64,000 nucleotides of DNA from Candidatus Gastranaerophilales bacterium (GCA_944323265.1 CALURX010000002.1:1-64000); one strand, 5' to 3'. Positions 43,830 to 52,474 are shown, counted from the first letter of the stretch. Numbers and translations are program-made. The notes: generated by a model from the sequence alone, not told the origin.

Positions 43830-45142
43830 TGGCTATTATTGCAAAATTTTATACAATTGAGTGGGAAGTTTCTCCGGAAACAATAAAAAATATCGAAGGC
43901 TGGGATAGCGAGTTAAGAATTCGCACTAAAACAGACGGTAATTCGGGAAAACAAACAAGTGGCGGTGCTGAGTTAAGAAAATTAACCCTGCCATATAAAG
44001 CATTTGCAACCGCCGGTGTTGACATAAGAAAAGAGATTGAAAATTTAAGAAAAATAAGAGGGGTTATCGCCCCTCTTTATGTCAATAAAAGACGTTTGTT
44101 AAGTTCTGCTTTTATGTTTGAAAATTGTCAAGTTTCAAACATTGAACTCACTCCGTCTGGAGAAATTATAAAAGGCGATTTTTCATTGTCTTTTATTGAA
44201 GTTCGTACAAGTCTCGGCACCGGAGGAATAAGAGTTTATTACAACAATACGGATATAACAAAAGATATTACAGTTGTTGGATGTGAACATGAAATGAATG
44301 CTGAAGATGTTCCAGATGAGGTAACGATTAAATTTGCTGATAATAATCATTTGTGGGATAAATGGGAACCTAATAAGACTGATATAGTTAAAGTTGTTAA
44401 TGGCGTTGCAAATACAGGCAAAATGTTTATTCAATCCGTATTACCAACTAACGGTTATATGACTTTAACCGCAAGTAGCGTTCCTGAATCAATGCGCAAA
44501 GAAAAAAAAGAAAATAATAAGTCCTGGCAAGGCGCAATGTTTTTGCAGGTTATAACAGAAATTGCAGCACGTAATGGCTTAACTTTAGAATCACACGATA
44601 TTGAAAATCGCATGATACCTTTCGTTGAACTTGAAAATGTGTCGGATTTGGCTTTTTTAACTGAAAGATGCGAATTAGAAGGGTGTGCTTTTGTTGTCTA
44701 TGACGGCAAATTGGTTGTTTATTCCCCGGATAAAATATGCGAGGGCACCCCGTCAAAAACGATTAATGTTCCGGCAGATACAGATTTCAAATATGATGAT
44801 AACTCTGCAAAGGCATATGGCTCATGTGAACTTGATAACGGGAGTATATCAGGCATGGCAAATGCAAATAACGGTATTGAGAATGCAAAAAGAAAAATTT
44901 TGGAAGGGTATATTGATAATCAAGCTGAGGCCAATATGTATGCTCAGAACGTTCTTGCAAAAGCAAACAGAGGCTTAAAAACAGGAGAATTTGAAAGTCC
45001 TATAATGAGAGATTTATCAGCGGCCAGTATTGCCACCTTAAAAACAGCAGCAGCGGCCACCAATAACGGAAAAATCTTTTATACAAAAATAAGACAGGAC
45101 TATGTAAAACAAAAAACAAAGCATTTTTTCAGATTTGTATAG
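43826..45142 (+). CDS. Baseplate hub: N-terminal gpU-like domain fused to late control protein D
   Basis: Residues about 1-135 (KFYTIEWEVSPETIKNIEGW, KTDGNSGKQTSGGAELRKLT) resemble the stand-alone protein at 45548 and fit a small tail/baseplate protein. Residues 140-440 match P2 late control D/T4 gp27-type hub proteins: IRVYYNNTDITKDITVVGCE, AMFLQVITEIAARNGLTLES, FVELENVSDLAFLTERCELE and YAQNVLAKANRGLKTGEFES. The hub carries the spike. Starts at ATG 43826 or 43829, both after ggagaag. Confidence 0.85.
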   Translation: MMAIIAKFYTIEWEVSPETIKNIEGWDSELRIRTKTDGNSGKQTSGGAELRKLTLPYKAFATAGVDIRKEIENLRKIRGVIAPLYVNKRRLLSSAFMFENCQVSNIELTPSGEIIKGDFSLSFIEVRTSLGTGGIRVYYNNTDITKDITVVGCEHEMNAEDVPDEVTIKFADNNHLWDKWEPNKTDIVKVVNGVANTGKMFIQSVLPTNGYMTLTASSVPESMRKEKKENNKSWQGAMFLQVITEIAARNGLTLESHDIENRMIPFVELENVSDLAFLTERCELEGCAFVVYDGKLVVYSPDKICEGTPSKTINVPADTDFKYDDNSAKAYGSCELDNGSISGMANANNGIENAKRKILEGYIDNQAEANMYAQNVLAKANRGLKTGEFESPIMRDLSAASIATLKTAAAATNNGKIFYTKIRQDYVKQKTKHFFRFV

Positions 45143-45149
45143 GTGAAAT

Positions 45150-45539
45150 ATGGCAGATATTCAAAAAGGTAAAATATCCTCAATAGAGGCATCTCCGCTT
45201 GATAATAACGGCTTAGCAACAAAAGCAAAGGTTTTTTCTCTCACAGGAGGTTCTGTAACAATGCCACTTACAATTCCTTGGTATTTACGAGGTACTATGG
45301 GAAATTTAGCAGCAGATGTTGAAGTGGTCTTTGCTCTTTTTGAAGATAAAACCGGTTATATTTTAGGTCGTGCCGATGGGGAGTTTCAAGGACATATGCC
45401 GTACGACACAACCTTTGATAAAGGTGTTGCGGTTACAAAAAATGTAAATGCGGCAGATTTTGTTAGTGCGACTTATGGTTCCACTAATGAACACACCCAT
45501 ACAGACAGTCAAAGCGGAACAACAACACCGCCGAATTAG
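45150..45539 (+). CDS. Baseplate spike protein (gpV-like)
   Basis: The 129-residue protein begins with an OB-fold-like region (KGKISSIEASPLDNNGLATK, PWYLRGTMGNLAADVEVVFA) and ends in HTHTDSQSGTTTPPN. Its HxH is reminiscent of the metal-binding tip of P2 gpV spikes, but the helical/beta spike body is much reduced. Position after gpD and before W fits V. Putative membrane-piercing tip. Confidence 0.78.
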   Translation: MADIQKGKISSIEASPLDNNGLATKAKVFSLTGGSVTMPLTIPWYLRGTMGNLAADVEVVFALFEDKTGYILGRADGEFQGHMPYDTTFDKGVAVTKNVNAADFVSATYGSTNEHTHTDSQSGTTTPPN

Positions 45540-45547
45540 GAGATTTT

Positions 45548-46027
45548 ATGACAATTCAAGCACAGTTTTTGGATATAAAATGGGAAATTTCCGAACAAAA
45601 GGTGATGGGGATTGAAACAATCAATTATTCTTTCGGAGTTAATACTGAAACAAAATCAAGTTCCGGAGGGAATGACAAAGTCGTATTAAAAGGATATAAA
45701 GCCGATGGAATAACCGTATCATATAAAGCAAATCGAATGTGTGGTGTTGATCCGGAACAAGAATTAAAAACAGCAGAAAAATTATTGGGTAAAAAAGGAA
45801 CATTTATTCTTGGGGAAAAAAGGCTCGGCCCGATAAAAACGATGTTGATGTCCGTAAAACCTTCTGAGGTTATGTACAACGATGAAGGTTTGATGATAGC
45901 CGTTACAATAACCTTAACATTCGGAGAGCCGGATGAACAAAAATCAAAATCTTCAAAAAAAGGAAAGGCCGGTAAAAAGGCAACTTTGATGGATCAAATG
46001 AAAAAAGAAAAGGGAATCAAAAAATGA
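45548..46027 (+). CDS. Baseplate/tail protein paralogous to the hub N terminus
   Basis: The 159-residue protein (MTIQAQFLDIKWEISEQKVM, KSSSGGNDKVVLKGYKADG) shares the pattern (F-x2-I-x-WE-[IV]-S, then T-x3-SGG-x4-L-x-Y) with residues 1-65 of the protein at 43826. Its lysine-rich tail is disordered. It may be gpU-like; the paralogy is visible, the function inferred. Confidence 0.7.
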   Translation: MTIQAQFLDIKWEISEQKVMGIETINYSFGVNTETKSSSGGNDKVVLKGYKADGITVSYKANRMCGVDPEQELKTAEKLLGKKGTFILGEKRLGPIKTMLMSVKPSEVMYNDEGLMIAVTITLTFGEPDEQKSKSSKKGKAGKKATLMDQMKKEKGIKK

Positions 46028-46293
46028 GAAGTTCTGGTAATAGCGCTCCTCAAAATTGCGTAAATAATATTTTAAATGTTATACGTGGGGAAGTTCCATA
46101 TTTAAGGGGAATGGGGCTTGATGGTAGTTTATACGATAAGCCCACGGTTGAGGCAGAACCATTATTTATTGCTGATGCAGAGGATCAAATTGAAACCTAT
46201 GAAGAACGTGTTGAAATCAATGATATTACAACCGTGACTTCAAAAGACGGCAATATAACTTTGAAACCCGATATAACAGTAGTGGAGTATTGA
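46024..46293 (+). CDS. Baseplate wedge protein (gpW/gp25-like)
   Basis: The 89-residue protein (QNCVNNILNVIRGEVPYLRG, then EDQIETYEERVEINDI) has the short gp25/W pattern in which an N-terminal helix with RGE-x2-Y and a C-terminal EERV-type strand are conserved. Shorter than typical gp25 homologues. It overlaps its upstream neighbour by 4 bp and lies immediately before gpJ, the canonical W position. Confidence 0.8.
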   Translation: MRSSGNSAPQNCVNNILNVIRGEVPYLRGMGLDGSLYDKPTVEAEPLFIADAEDQIETYEERVEINDITTVTSKDGNITLKPDITVVEY

Positions 46294-46294
46294 T

Positions 46295-47650
46295 ATGGCT
46301 GATAATTTTGAACTTTTTACAACAATAGATGATACCGAAATTGAAAAAATAGTAACCGAAAATTTAGAAGAAACACTATCTGAAACATTGCATCCGGGTG
46401 ATGAACGTCTTATGTTTGCCAATGCCTTTATTGCTTTATTATGTACTGTTTTTGCATATTTAAACGACAGGGCAAAAATGAGGCTTTTAAGATTTGCCGA
46501 AGCTGAAACGTTAGATTATATTGGCGAACGAGTAAATTGTCCCCGATTAGGCAAAGAAAAAGCAACAGCAATAGAACGTTATAAGTTGGCAGCACCTTTA
46601 AGCATAAATGTTCCTATTCCAATGGGTTCAACAGTAACACCGGATGGTGTTTTGGTATATGAAACAACCGTTGCAGCTTCAATACCTGCAGGGGAAACTT
46701 ATATTGATATTCCAATCCAGGCACAAGAAGGCGGAAGTGTCTATAATGATTATGCTTTAGGGTCAATCAACACACAGGTTAGTAATGTTCCTTATATCGC
46801 ATCTGTTGAAAATGTTAGCGTACCGACTGGAGGAGATGACGGTGAACCTTATCCCTTAAGTGATGCTCATCCTGATGGCGATGATGGAACTGGCGATAAC
46901 AACTATCGAGAAAGAATCAGAAAAGCACCTGCTGGTTTTTCAACCGCCGGCCCAGAGGAGGCATATGAATATTTTGCGTTGTCGGCCGATGCAAGTGTCG
47001 AAGATGTTAAAGTTGTATCAGAGCAGGCCGCCGGTCGTATAGATATAACCGTAACAACAACGGGCGGACAAGTTCCAACTGAAGATATTTTACAAAAAGT
47101 TCTCGCAAAATGTTCCGATAAAACGGTGCGGCCAATGAATGATGATGTGCATGTATATGCCCCGGAAGTTGTTGAATATGATATTGAAGTTGAATATTTT
47201 ACAACTGAAGATACAGAAAGCGATGCGATCGCTGCTATTGAAGGTGAAGGCGGTGCTATTGATCAATATATAAGTTGGCAATCAGCAAAAATAACCCGTG
47301 ATATTAACCCGGATAAATTAAAATCACTCATTGTAGCTGCAGGTGCCAAAAGAGCAAATATTATAAGCCCCGTATTTACCGACTTAGACGTTACGGAAAG
47401 CGTTACGTCTTATGAGGTTAAAGATACGGATAACAATATAAGATATGTTGCTGCCGAAGGTGAGGAAGATGCAGCAGTTCCGGTTAATACTGATGTTTAT
47501 ATAAATCCGAGATTGACCGGTGAAAGTTCAAAAGCAACTGAAAACCAATATACATACACTGGGAATAGTATTTTATCCCCAAAAGGAATTGGAGAGCTTG
47601 CTATTTTTTCCGGAACTTTATCTGTTTCGCATCAAGTAGAAGGAGAATAA
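46295..47650 (+). CDS. Baseplate protein J
   Basis: The 451-residue protein matches P2 gpJ/T4 gp6-type baseplate proteins: FIALLCTVFAYLNDRAKMRL, ETLDYIGERVNCPR, PIPMGSTVTPDGVLVYET, PAGETYIDIPIQAQEGGS and FSTAGPEEAYEYFALSADAS. It forms the wedge ring of the baseplate. Acidic insertions around 190-200 and 385-400 are lineage-specific. Confidence 0.92.
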   Translation: MADNFELFTTIDDTEIEKIVTENLEETLSETLHPGDERLMFANAFIALLCTVFAYLNDRAKMRLLRFAEAETLDYIGERVNCPRLGKEKATAIERYKLAAPLSINVPIPMGSTVTPDGVLVYETTVAASIPAGETYIDIPIQAQEGGSVYNDYALGSINTQVSNVPYIASVENVSVPTGGDDGEPYPLSDAHPDGDDGTGDNNYRERIRKAPAGFSTAGPEEAYEYFALSADASVEDVKVVSEQAAGRIDITVTTTGGQVPTEDILQKVLAKCSDKTVRPMNDDVHVYAPEVVEYDIEVEYFTTEDTESDAIAAIEGEGGAIDQYISWQSAKITRDINPDKLKSLIVAAGAKRANIISPVFTDLDVTESVTSYEVKDTDNNIRYVAAEGEEDAAVPVNTDVYINPRLTGESSKATENQYTYTGNSILSPKGIGELAIFSGTLSVSHQVEGE

Positions 47651-47653
47651 AGT

Positions 47654-48217
47654 ATGAAATTAAAAGATGTTAATTTTATAAAACTTCTCCCGGCATTTAT
47701 GCAGAATGATGAATGTGTTAAAGCATTAAGTAAATCCATTGATGAAATATTCCAACCGACAGCGCAAGATTTGGAAAAATTAAGCGATTGGGATCGTATA
47801 GATAACATGACTGAATCAGAGTTGGATTATCTGGCATGGGAATGTGATATTACGTGGTACGACAAAACCGCAGATATTGAAACAAAAAGGAGTATTTGTA
47901 AAAACTCAGACAAAATATTCATGACACGTGCAACGGTTTCAGCAGTCGAAGAAGTTATCTCAACATATTTTTCTAATGCAAGATTAAGAGAATTTTTTGA
48001 AAGGTCTAACGGCCAGCCTCATTATTTCAAAATCGAAACTACGGACGTGAGTTCATACACGAATAAATTAGATCTGTTTTTGAGTACGCTTGAAAAAACA
48101 AAAAGAAAATCCCAATGGCTGGAAGCAATTGTTCTTATGCTAAGCGGTTCCGGTGGATTTTATACCGGTGTGGGCTTAATTGAGCGCAGAAAAACGATCT
48201 TTGATTGCACTGAATAA
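47654..48217 (+). CDS. Tail protein I
   Basis: The 187-residue protein matches gpI: FIKLLPAFMQNDECVKALSK, SELDYLAWECDITWYD, FMTRATVSAVEEVISTYFSN. It helps form the baseplate periphery where fibres attach. It precedes the fibre gene, as usual. Confidence 0.9.
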   Translation: MKLKDVNFIKLLPAFMQNDECVKALSKSIDEIFQPTAQDLEKLSDWDRIDNMTESELDYLAWECDITWYDKTADIETKRSICKNSDKIFMTRATVSAVEEVISTYFSNARLREFFERSNGQPHYFKIETTDVSSYTNKLDLFLSTLEKTKRKSQWLEAIVLMLSGSGGFYTGVGLIERRKTIFDCTE

Positions 48218-48230
48218 GAGAGGGAAATAT

Positions 48231-50186
48231 ATGACAACAAATTCAACCATTCAGACCTGCATGACAAATGCAGGTCTATCTATATTAACGCAAGCACAAC
48301 TTGGAGCAACAATCGAATTTACAAAAGTCAAAATTGGCGATGGACAATTAAACAATATTGATCCTGAAACTTTAACAAATTTAGTTAATCCGCTTCAAGA
48401 ACTTGAAATCTATCAAAAAGAAACTTTAAGTGATACGAGTGTTTCAATAACAGCATTGATAACGCAAGCAGAAACCGGATTTACATTCCGTGAGATTGGT
48501 TTGTATGCGATAGATCCGCAAAGTGAGCAAGAAGTTTTATACGCATATGGCAATAAAGGCGATAGTGCAACATATATTCCTCCAAATACAAGCAGCGTAT
48601 CCGTTGAAGAGGAAGCGTCTATTGTCGTGCAAGTTGCTAATGCAGAAAATGTCGTTATCCAGATATCGCAGGAAACGTCATCAAAAGGATGCGGAATTCC
48701 GCCTTCTATTTGTACAAACCTTAATATTACAGAAGATGGCAATTCCAGAAAATTAACCTGGAACGATCCGAAAAATACTGTAATTGATATGTTTACATTG
48801 TGTACTTGGAAAGGCACGATGATAAGAAAGAAATTTGGCAGCTATCCTCAGAATGAAACTGACGGGATATTCGTAACGGATAGCACTGTATGGGGGCAAT
48901 ATTCTCAAACTCCTTATGTCGATTCAGATGGCGCCGGATATTATTACAAAGCCTTTCCGTATTCAACACATGATGTATATTGCAGAAATGCTCAAAATGA
49001 ATTTGGCACTAAAATCTATGAATTTACAATAGATGATAATGACAGCAATCCGTTTACAGCTGTGCAATATGTCGGTGAGAATGCCGATTATACACCTGCA
49101 TACATGGATTACAACACCGGAAAATTCAATTATGGTTCATGGGAAGGAGCCTTTTTTATGGGGCTTATGCGCCCTTGTATGCTCAAATATGATGGTACTG
49201 TTGATTATTATTTGGATGAAAATGACCTTGGGCTTAAAGCAGATGGTGTAACACCTTCCGATAATAAAAATACCTCTTATGGAGGTAACGCAATGCTGCA
49301 AGTTGGGCAGATTTGGATAAAAGAAGAAAACGTCAACGGCCGAAAACATATTTGTATTGCCAATAAAAAAGTAGATGATGATTATGATTGCTGGACACAC
49401 TTAAAAGCAGACGGTACTTATAAAGAATATTGTTATAGAGCATTATATAACGGTTCTTTGATAGACAATAAAATTCGGTCATTATCCGGTCAAGAATGTT
49501 GTCGAAACGTTGCAGGCAATTTGCAGTTGCAATATGCAAAAGCAAATGGAACCGGCTGGAGGGCAGATGTTTATAACTTCAGAAGATTGATAAACTATCT
49601 CTTAATTTTGATGAGCCGTTCTCTTGATATGCAAACAGCATTCGGAACTGGTCGTTATACAGGTTATGTTAGCACCTCAAATACTGGACAAATTATTACA
49701 ACCGGAACAAATGATAAGAAAGGACGTTTTTATGGTGATGATAGCAACGGCAGAGTTACAGTCTTTTGGATGGAAGATTGGTGGGGTGAAATTTGGAAAT
49801 TCACAGAAGGAATTATACAAAAGAATGGAAAACTTTTGTATAAAATGTGTGAGGGCACTCAAGATGGTTCAACCGTGTCCGATTATAATTCAGACGGCAC
49901 CGGTTATATTGATTCAGGAGTAACATTATCTGGAACAATAACAGAGTTGTATATTAAGAAAATGCAGCTTGTGCCTCATCTCGGCTTAGTTCCTACTGGC
50001 GAATCCGGGGGATCCTCCTCCACTTACTATTGTGATGGAATGTGGTCAAATAGTACTGTGGTAGGCTTCGCTCGTTTTGGCGGTGATCCGAACAACGGGT
50101 TCTTGTGTGGCTGTTTTGCTTTCACGGTGTACACTCCGGTGTCGCATTCCAATTGGCACTATGGCGTTGCGCTCTCTTACTTATAA
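48231..50186 (+). CDS. Tail fibre/receptor-binding protein, DGR target
   Basis: The N-terminal 150 residues are a tail-collar fibre domain (TNAGLSILTQAQLGATIEFT, KVKIGDGQLNNIDPETLTNL, TGFTFREIGLYAIDPQSEQE). A middle fibre region follows. The C-terminal 200 residues have the FGE/C-type-lectin-like fold of DGR targets (IRSLSGQECCRNVAGNLQLQ, NFRRLINYLLILMSRSLDMQ, TVFWMEDWWGEIWKF), ending in the variable repeat VGFARFGGDPNNGFLC ... SNWHYGVALSYL. It would bind the host receptor; the DGR diversifies the exposed residues. The ATG at 48231 follows gagggaaat. Confidence 0.93.
   Translation: MTTNSTIQTCMTNAGLSILTQAQLGATIEFTKVKIGDGQLNNIDPETLTNLVNPLQELEIYQKETLSDTSVSITALITQAETGFTFREIGLYAIDPQSEQEVLYAYGNKGDSATYIPPNTSSVSVEEEASIVVQVANAENVVIQISQETSSKGCGIPPSICTNLNITEDGNSRKLTWNDPKNTVIDMFTLCTWKGTMIRKKFGSYPQNETDGIFVTDSTVWGQYSQTPYVDSDGAGYYYKAFPYSTHDVYCRNAQNEFGTKIYEFTIDDNDSNPFTAVQYVGENADYTPAYMDYNTGKFNYGSWEGAFFMGLMRPCMLKYDGTVDYYLDENDLGLKADGVTPSDNKNTSYGGNAMLQVGQIWIKEENVNGRKHICIANKKVDDDYDCWTHLKADGTYKEYCYRALYNGSLIDNKIRSLSGQECCRNVAGNLQLQYAKANGTGWRADVYNFRRLINYLLILMSRSLDMQTAFGTGRYTGYVSTSNTGQIITTGTNDKKGRFYGDDSNGRVTVFWMEDWWGEIWKFTEGIIQKNGKLLYKMCEGTQDGSTVSDYNSDGTGYIDSGVTLSGTITELYIKKMQLVPHLGLVPTGESGGSSSTYYCDGMWSNSTVVGFARFGGDPNNGFLCGCFAFTVYTPVSHSNWHYGVALSYL
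50064..50178 (+). repeat. DGR variable repeat (VR)
   Basis: 115 bp at the 3' end of the fibre gene match the template TR1 at 50433-50547 without gaps. The five differences are at 50085 (G), 50130 (T), 50134 (C), 50157 (C) and 50175 (T); at each, the template has A. All non-adenine template positions are identical. This is the signature of adenine-specific retrohoming. The frame continues four codons beyond the repeat. Confidence 0.97.
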
Positions 50187-50207
50187 CCTCTTTGAGGGGG
50201 GTGAAAT

Positions 50208-50245
50208 GGGGGGAACCTTCCCCCCTTATTGAGCCGTAAGGCTCA
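50208..50245 (+). promoter_or_regulatory. Two hairpins downstream of VR (termination or DGR recognition)
   Basis: GGGGGGAA/TTCCCCCC (50208-50215, 50218-50225) and TGAGCC-GTAA-GGCTCA (50230-50245). A stem with a four-base loop just beyond VR is a known requirement for retrohoming in the Bordetella phage DGR; the second hairpin fits that form. The pair may also end the fibre transcript, as a T run follows at about 50253. The rest of the gap 50246-50430 includes a degenerate template-like unit (see findings). Confidence 0.6.
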
Positions 50246-50432
50246 TGAAAATATTTTTTTTAGGGGTGGCATGTAAAAAATGGCGGATTTTTTCTGTTCA
50301 TGATATATTTTTCATGTCATTTGATTGTGTTGCACATTTAAATAAGGATAATAAATTGCGGGCTGTACTCCTTTGGGTTTGTCCTAATTGAGTTTAGTGT
50401 TGCACACTCGCTTATAAGGGCAATAAATTACA

Positions 50433-50547
50433 GGCTTCGCTCGTTTTGGCGGTAATCCGAACAACGGGTTCTTGTGTGGCTGTTTTGCTTTCACGGTGAA
50501 CAATCCGGTGTCGCATTCCAATTGGAACTATGGCGTTGCGCTCACTT
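50433..50547 (+). repeat. DGR template repeat 1 (TR1)
   Basis: 115 bp, identical to VR apart from five adenines. In the VR frame it encodes GFARFGGNPNNGFLCGCFAF onward, with adenines concentrated in AAC/AAT codons, as in other DGR templates. It has 18 adenines, so five have been changed in the present VR. The flanking gcaataaattaca is shared in part with TR2. Confidence 0.97.
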
Positions 50548-50567
50548 GCTAAGGGTAATATTTTACA

Positions 50568-50682
50568 GGCTTCGCTCGTTTTGGCTCGAATCCGAATGAC
50601 GGCTTTTTGGTCGGTCCGTTTTCGTTCAATGTGAACAGGGCGGTTTCTCACTCGAATTGGAACTATGGCGTTGCGCTTACTT
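50568..50682 (+). repeat. DGR template repeat 2 (TR2)
   Basis: A second 115-bp unit starts 135 bp after TR1. Both ends match TR1 (ggcttcgctcgttttggc; ttggaactatggcgttgcgc), but the interior differs at many non-adenine positions and encodes GFARFGSNPNDGFLVGPFSF onward. AAC/AAT codons are kept. No matching variable repeat is present in this window. It may be a template for another target or an alternative template for the same gene. Confidence 0.85.
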
Positions 50683-50802
50683 GCTAATTTTATAAATACT
50701 TACAATGTAAATTATTGTCCTCGCCCCTTGGCGAAAATCAGCCGAAAAAGAGGCATGGATTAGTAGCAGAGTTGAAAGTCCGTGAGGCATTAGTAAGAGA
50801 TA

Positions 50803-51957
50803 ATGAAAAGTTATAACCACCTCTTTGAAAAAGCTATAAGTGATGAAATAATGAATGCAGCATTAACATGTGCTGCGGAAGGAAAATATAAACGTCCGGA
50901 AGTTCAATATATCCTTAAAAACAGAATCAAATACAGGAAAGAGCTCCGACAAAGATTAATTGACGGGGCTCTCGTTCCCTTAGTTCATAATGCCACGATA
51001 AGAAAAGACGGTTATAGAAATAAAAAAAGAATAATTGTAAAGCCTTATTTTAATAGAGATGAACCGGAACAATGGATTCACCATATTGTTATACAAACAA
51101 TCAAAGATATATTACTAAAAGGAATGTATGATTATTCATGCGGTTCAATTCCCGGACGTGGGATACATTATGGCAAAAGGTATCTTGAAAAGTTTATCCG
51201 GAATAATCCTAAAGAATTGAAGTATGTTCTTAAAATAGACATTCATCACTTTTATGAAAGTGTAAATATTGAGATTTTAAAAGAACGTTTCAGAAAAATA
51301 ATTCACGATGAAAGAATGTTGGATTTAATTTTTTATATCCTTGATTCTAATGAGTATATTTTAGAGGGAAAACATTATAAAAAAGGTTTGGTGATTGGAT
51401 TTTACCCTTCGCAGTGGTTTGCAAATTTTTATCTGCAGCAATTTGATCATTATGTAAAGGAAGTATTAAAAATAAAATGTTATGTAAGGTACATGGATGA
51501 TATTGTTATCTTCGGAAAAAATAAAAGGGAATTGCATCGACAGTTAGAGGTAATAAAAGAGAAATTAGCCGAATTAGATCTTGAACTAAAAAGCAACTAT
51601 CAAATTTTTAAATTTGATTATGTTGATAAGAATGGCAAAAGACATGGGCGTTTTATTGACTTTATGGGGTTTAAATTCTATAGAGATAAAACGACTATAA
51701 GAAAAGGGGTATTTTCAAGGGCTGTTAGAACAGCACGCAAGATAAGCAGGAAAGACAAGCCTACCTGGTATGATGCTGCAAGAATTTTTAGTTATGTCGG
51801 TTGGTTTAAGCATACTGACACATATAAAGCATTTCAGAAATACGTTGTGGCCAATGTTAATTTTAAAGTGCTGCGAAAAGTAATGAGTAATTATTCAAAA
51901 AGGAGGGCCAATGGCAGAAAATTGGAGAAGGGTCGAGAGCCTTGTAAAACCGGTTGA
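50803..51957 (+). CDS. DGR reverse transcriptase
   Basis: The 384-residue enzyme shows reverse transcriptase motifs: LVPLVHNATIRKDGYRNKKR, the SIPGRGIHYGKRYLEK region, motif 3 LKIDIHHFYESV, the DGR-typical motif 4 GFYPSQ at 199-204 and the catalytic YMDD at 230-233, followed by FIDFMGFKFYRDKTTIRKG. It lies right after the two templates. It copies TR RNA with adenine mutagenesis and the cDNA replaces VR. I see no Avd-like accessory gene beside it. Its end overlaps the next gene by 47 bp. The 120-bp leader includes cgcc/ggcg pairing and is probably part of the template RNA. Confidence 0.95.
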   Translation: MKSYNHLFEKAISDEIMNAALTCAAEGKYKRPEVQYILKNRIKYRKELRQRLIDGALVPLVHNATIRKDGYRNKKRIIVKPYFNRDEPEQWIHHIVIQTIKDILLKGMYDYSCGSIPGRGIHYGKRYLEKFIRNNPKELKYVLKIDIHHFYESVNIEILKERFRKIIHDERMLDLIFYILDSNEYILEGKHYKKGLVIGFYPSQWFANFYLQQFDHYVKEVLKIKCYVRYMDDIVIFGKNKRELHRQLEVIKEKLAELDLELKSNYQIFKFDYVDKNGKRHGRFIDFMGFKFYRDKTTIRKGVFSRAVRTARKISRKDKPTWYDAARIFSYVGWFKHTDTYKAFQKYVVANVNFKVLRKVMSNYSKRRANGRKLEKGREPCKTG

Positions 51958-52474
51958 GGTTGATAAAAATAGTACTGCATCCGGTGTTTATGTGCGAAAA
52001 AATATTGAGAAAATAACGACACAGACTGAAACAGAGGAGGAAATTGAAAAATATTCATACTTAGAATGTTTGATGACACCAGAAGAATATCAGTCATATG
52101 AATTGAGTAACAACATTGTAAATACAGTTTTGGATAAAGATATATCCCCTGAAGGTCAAAAATATGAATCAGATTTAGATGAGCCCGTTCTATATACGAA
52201 CGGGCTTTATTATAAGCCGAGTTACATAAATGACTATAAAAAGGTAATGGATGATGTTAAAACAGCCCTTGATATTTTGGAAAAGTGCGGAGGTGAAACT
52301 ACTCAAATAATAGGAATGAAAGTTACGGTTTATGATGCGACCGGGCTCCCTGCAAATGCAAGACAAATGTCCATTGCTGAAATTATCCAACTTTATTTTT
52401 TCCTATATTTGAAAAAAGAAGAATTGTATAACACTTATAAAGCAAGTAAAGCAGGAGAAACGGAGGAAGAATGA
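51911..52474 (+). CDS. Hypothetical phage tail-region protein (187 aa)
   Basis: Unrecognised. It is acidic, with NNIVNTVLDKDISPEGQKYE and LDEPVLYTNGLYYKPSYIND. It has aaaaaggagg before its ATG, inside the reverse transcriptase gene. It lacks the four-helix pattern expected of the DGR accessory protein Avd, so I do not assign it that role. Possibly a fibre assembly protein. Confidence 0.62.
   Translation: MAENWRRVESLVKPVEVDKNSTASGVYVRKNIEKITTQTETEEEIEKYSYLECLMTPEEYQSYELSNNIVNTVLDKDISPEGQKYESDLDEPVLYTNGLYYKPSYINDYKKVMDDVKTALDILEKCGGETTQIIGMKVTVYDATGLPANARQMSIAEIIQLYFFLYLKKEELYNTYKASKAGETEEE

Noticed and set aside
50412-50651. Minus-strand open frame across the template repeats
   Set aside because: It only mirrors the duplicated TR units; its repeats come from the DNA repeats, with no start signal.
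51911-52474. Gene after the reverse transcriptase as the DGR accessory protein Avd
   Set aside because: It is longer than Avd, acidic and lacks a four-helix pattern.
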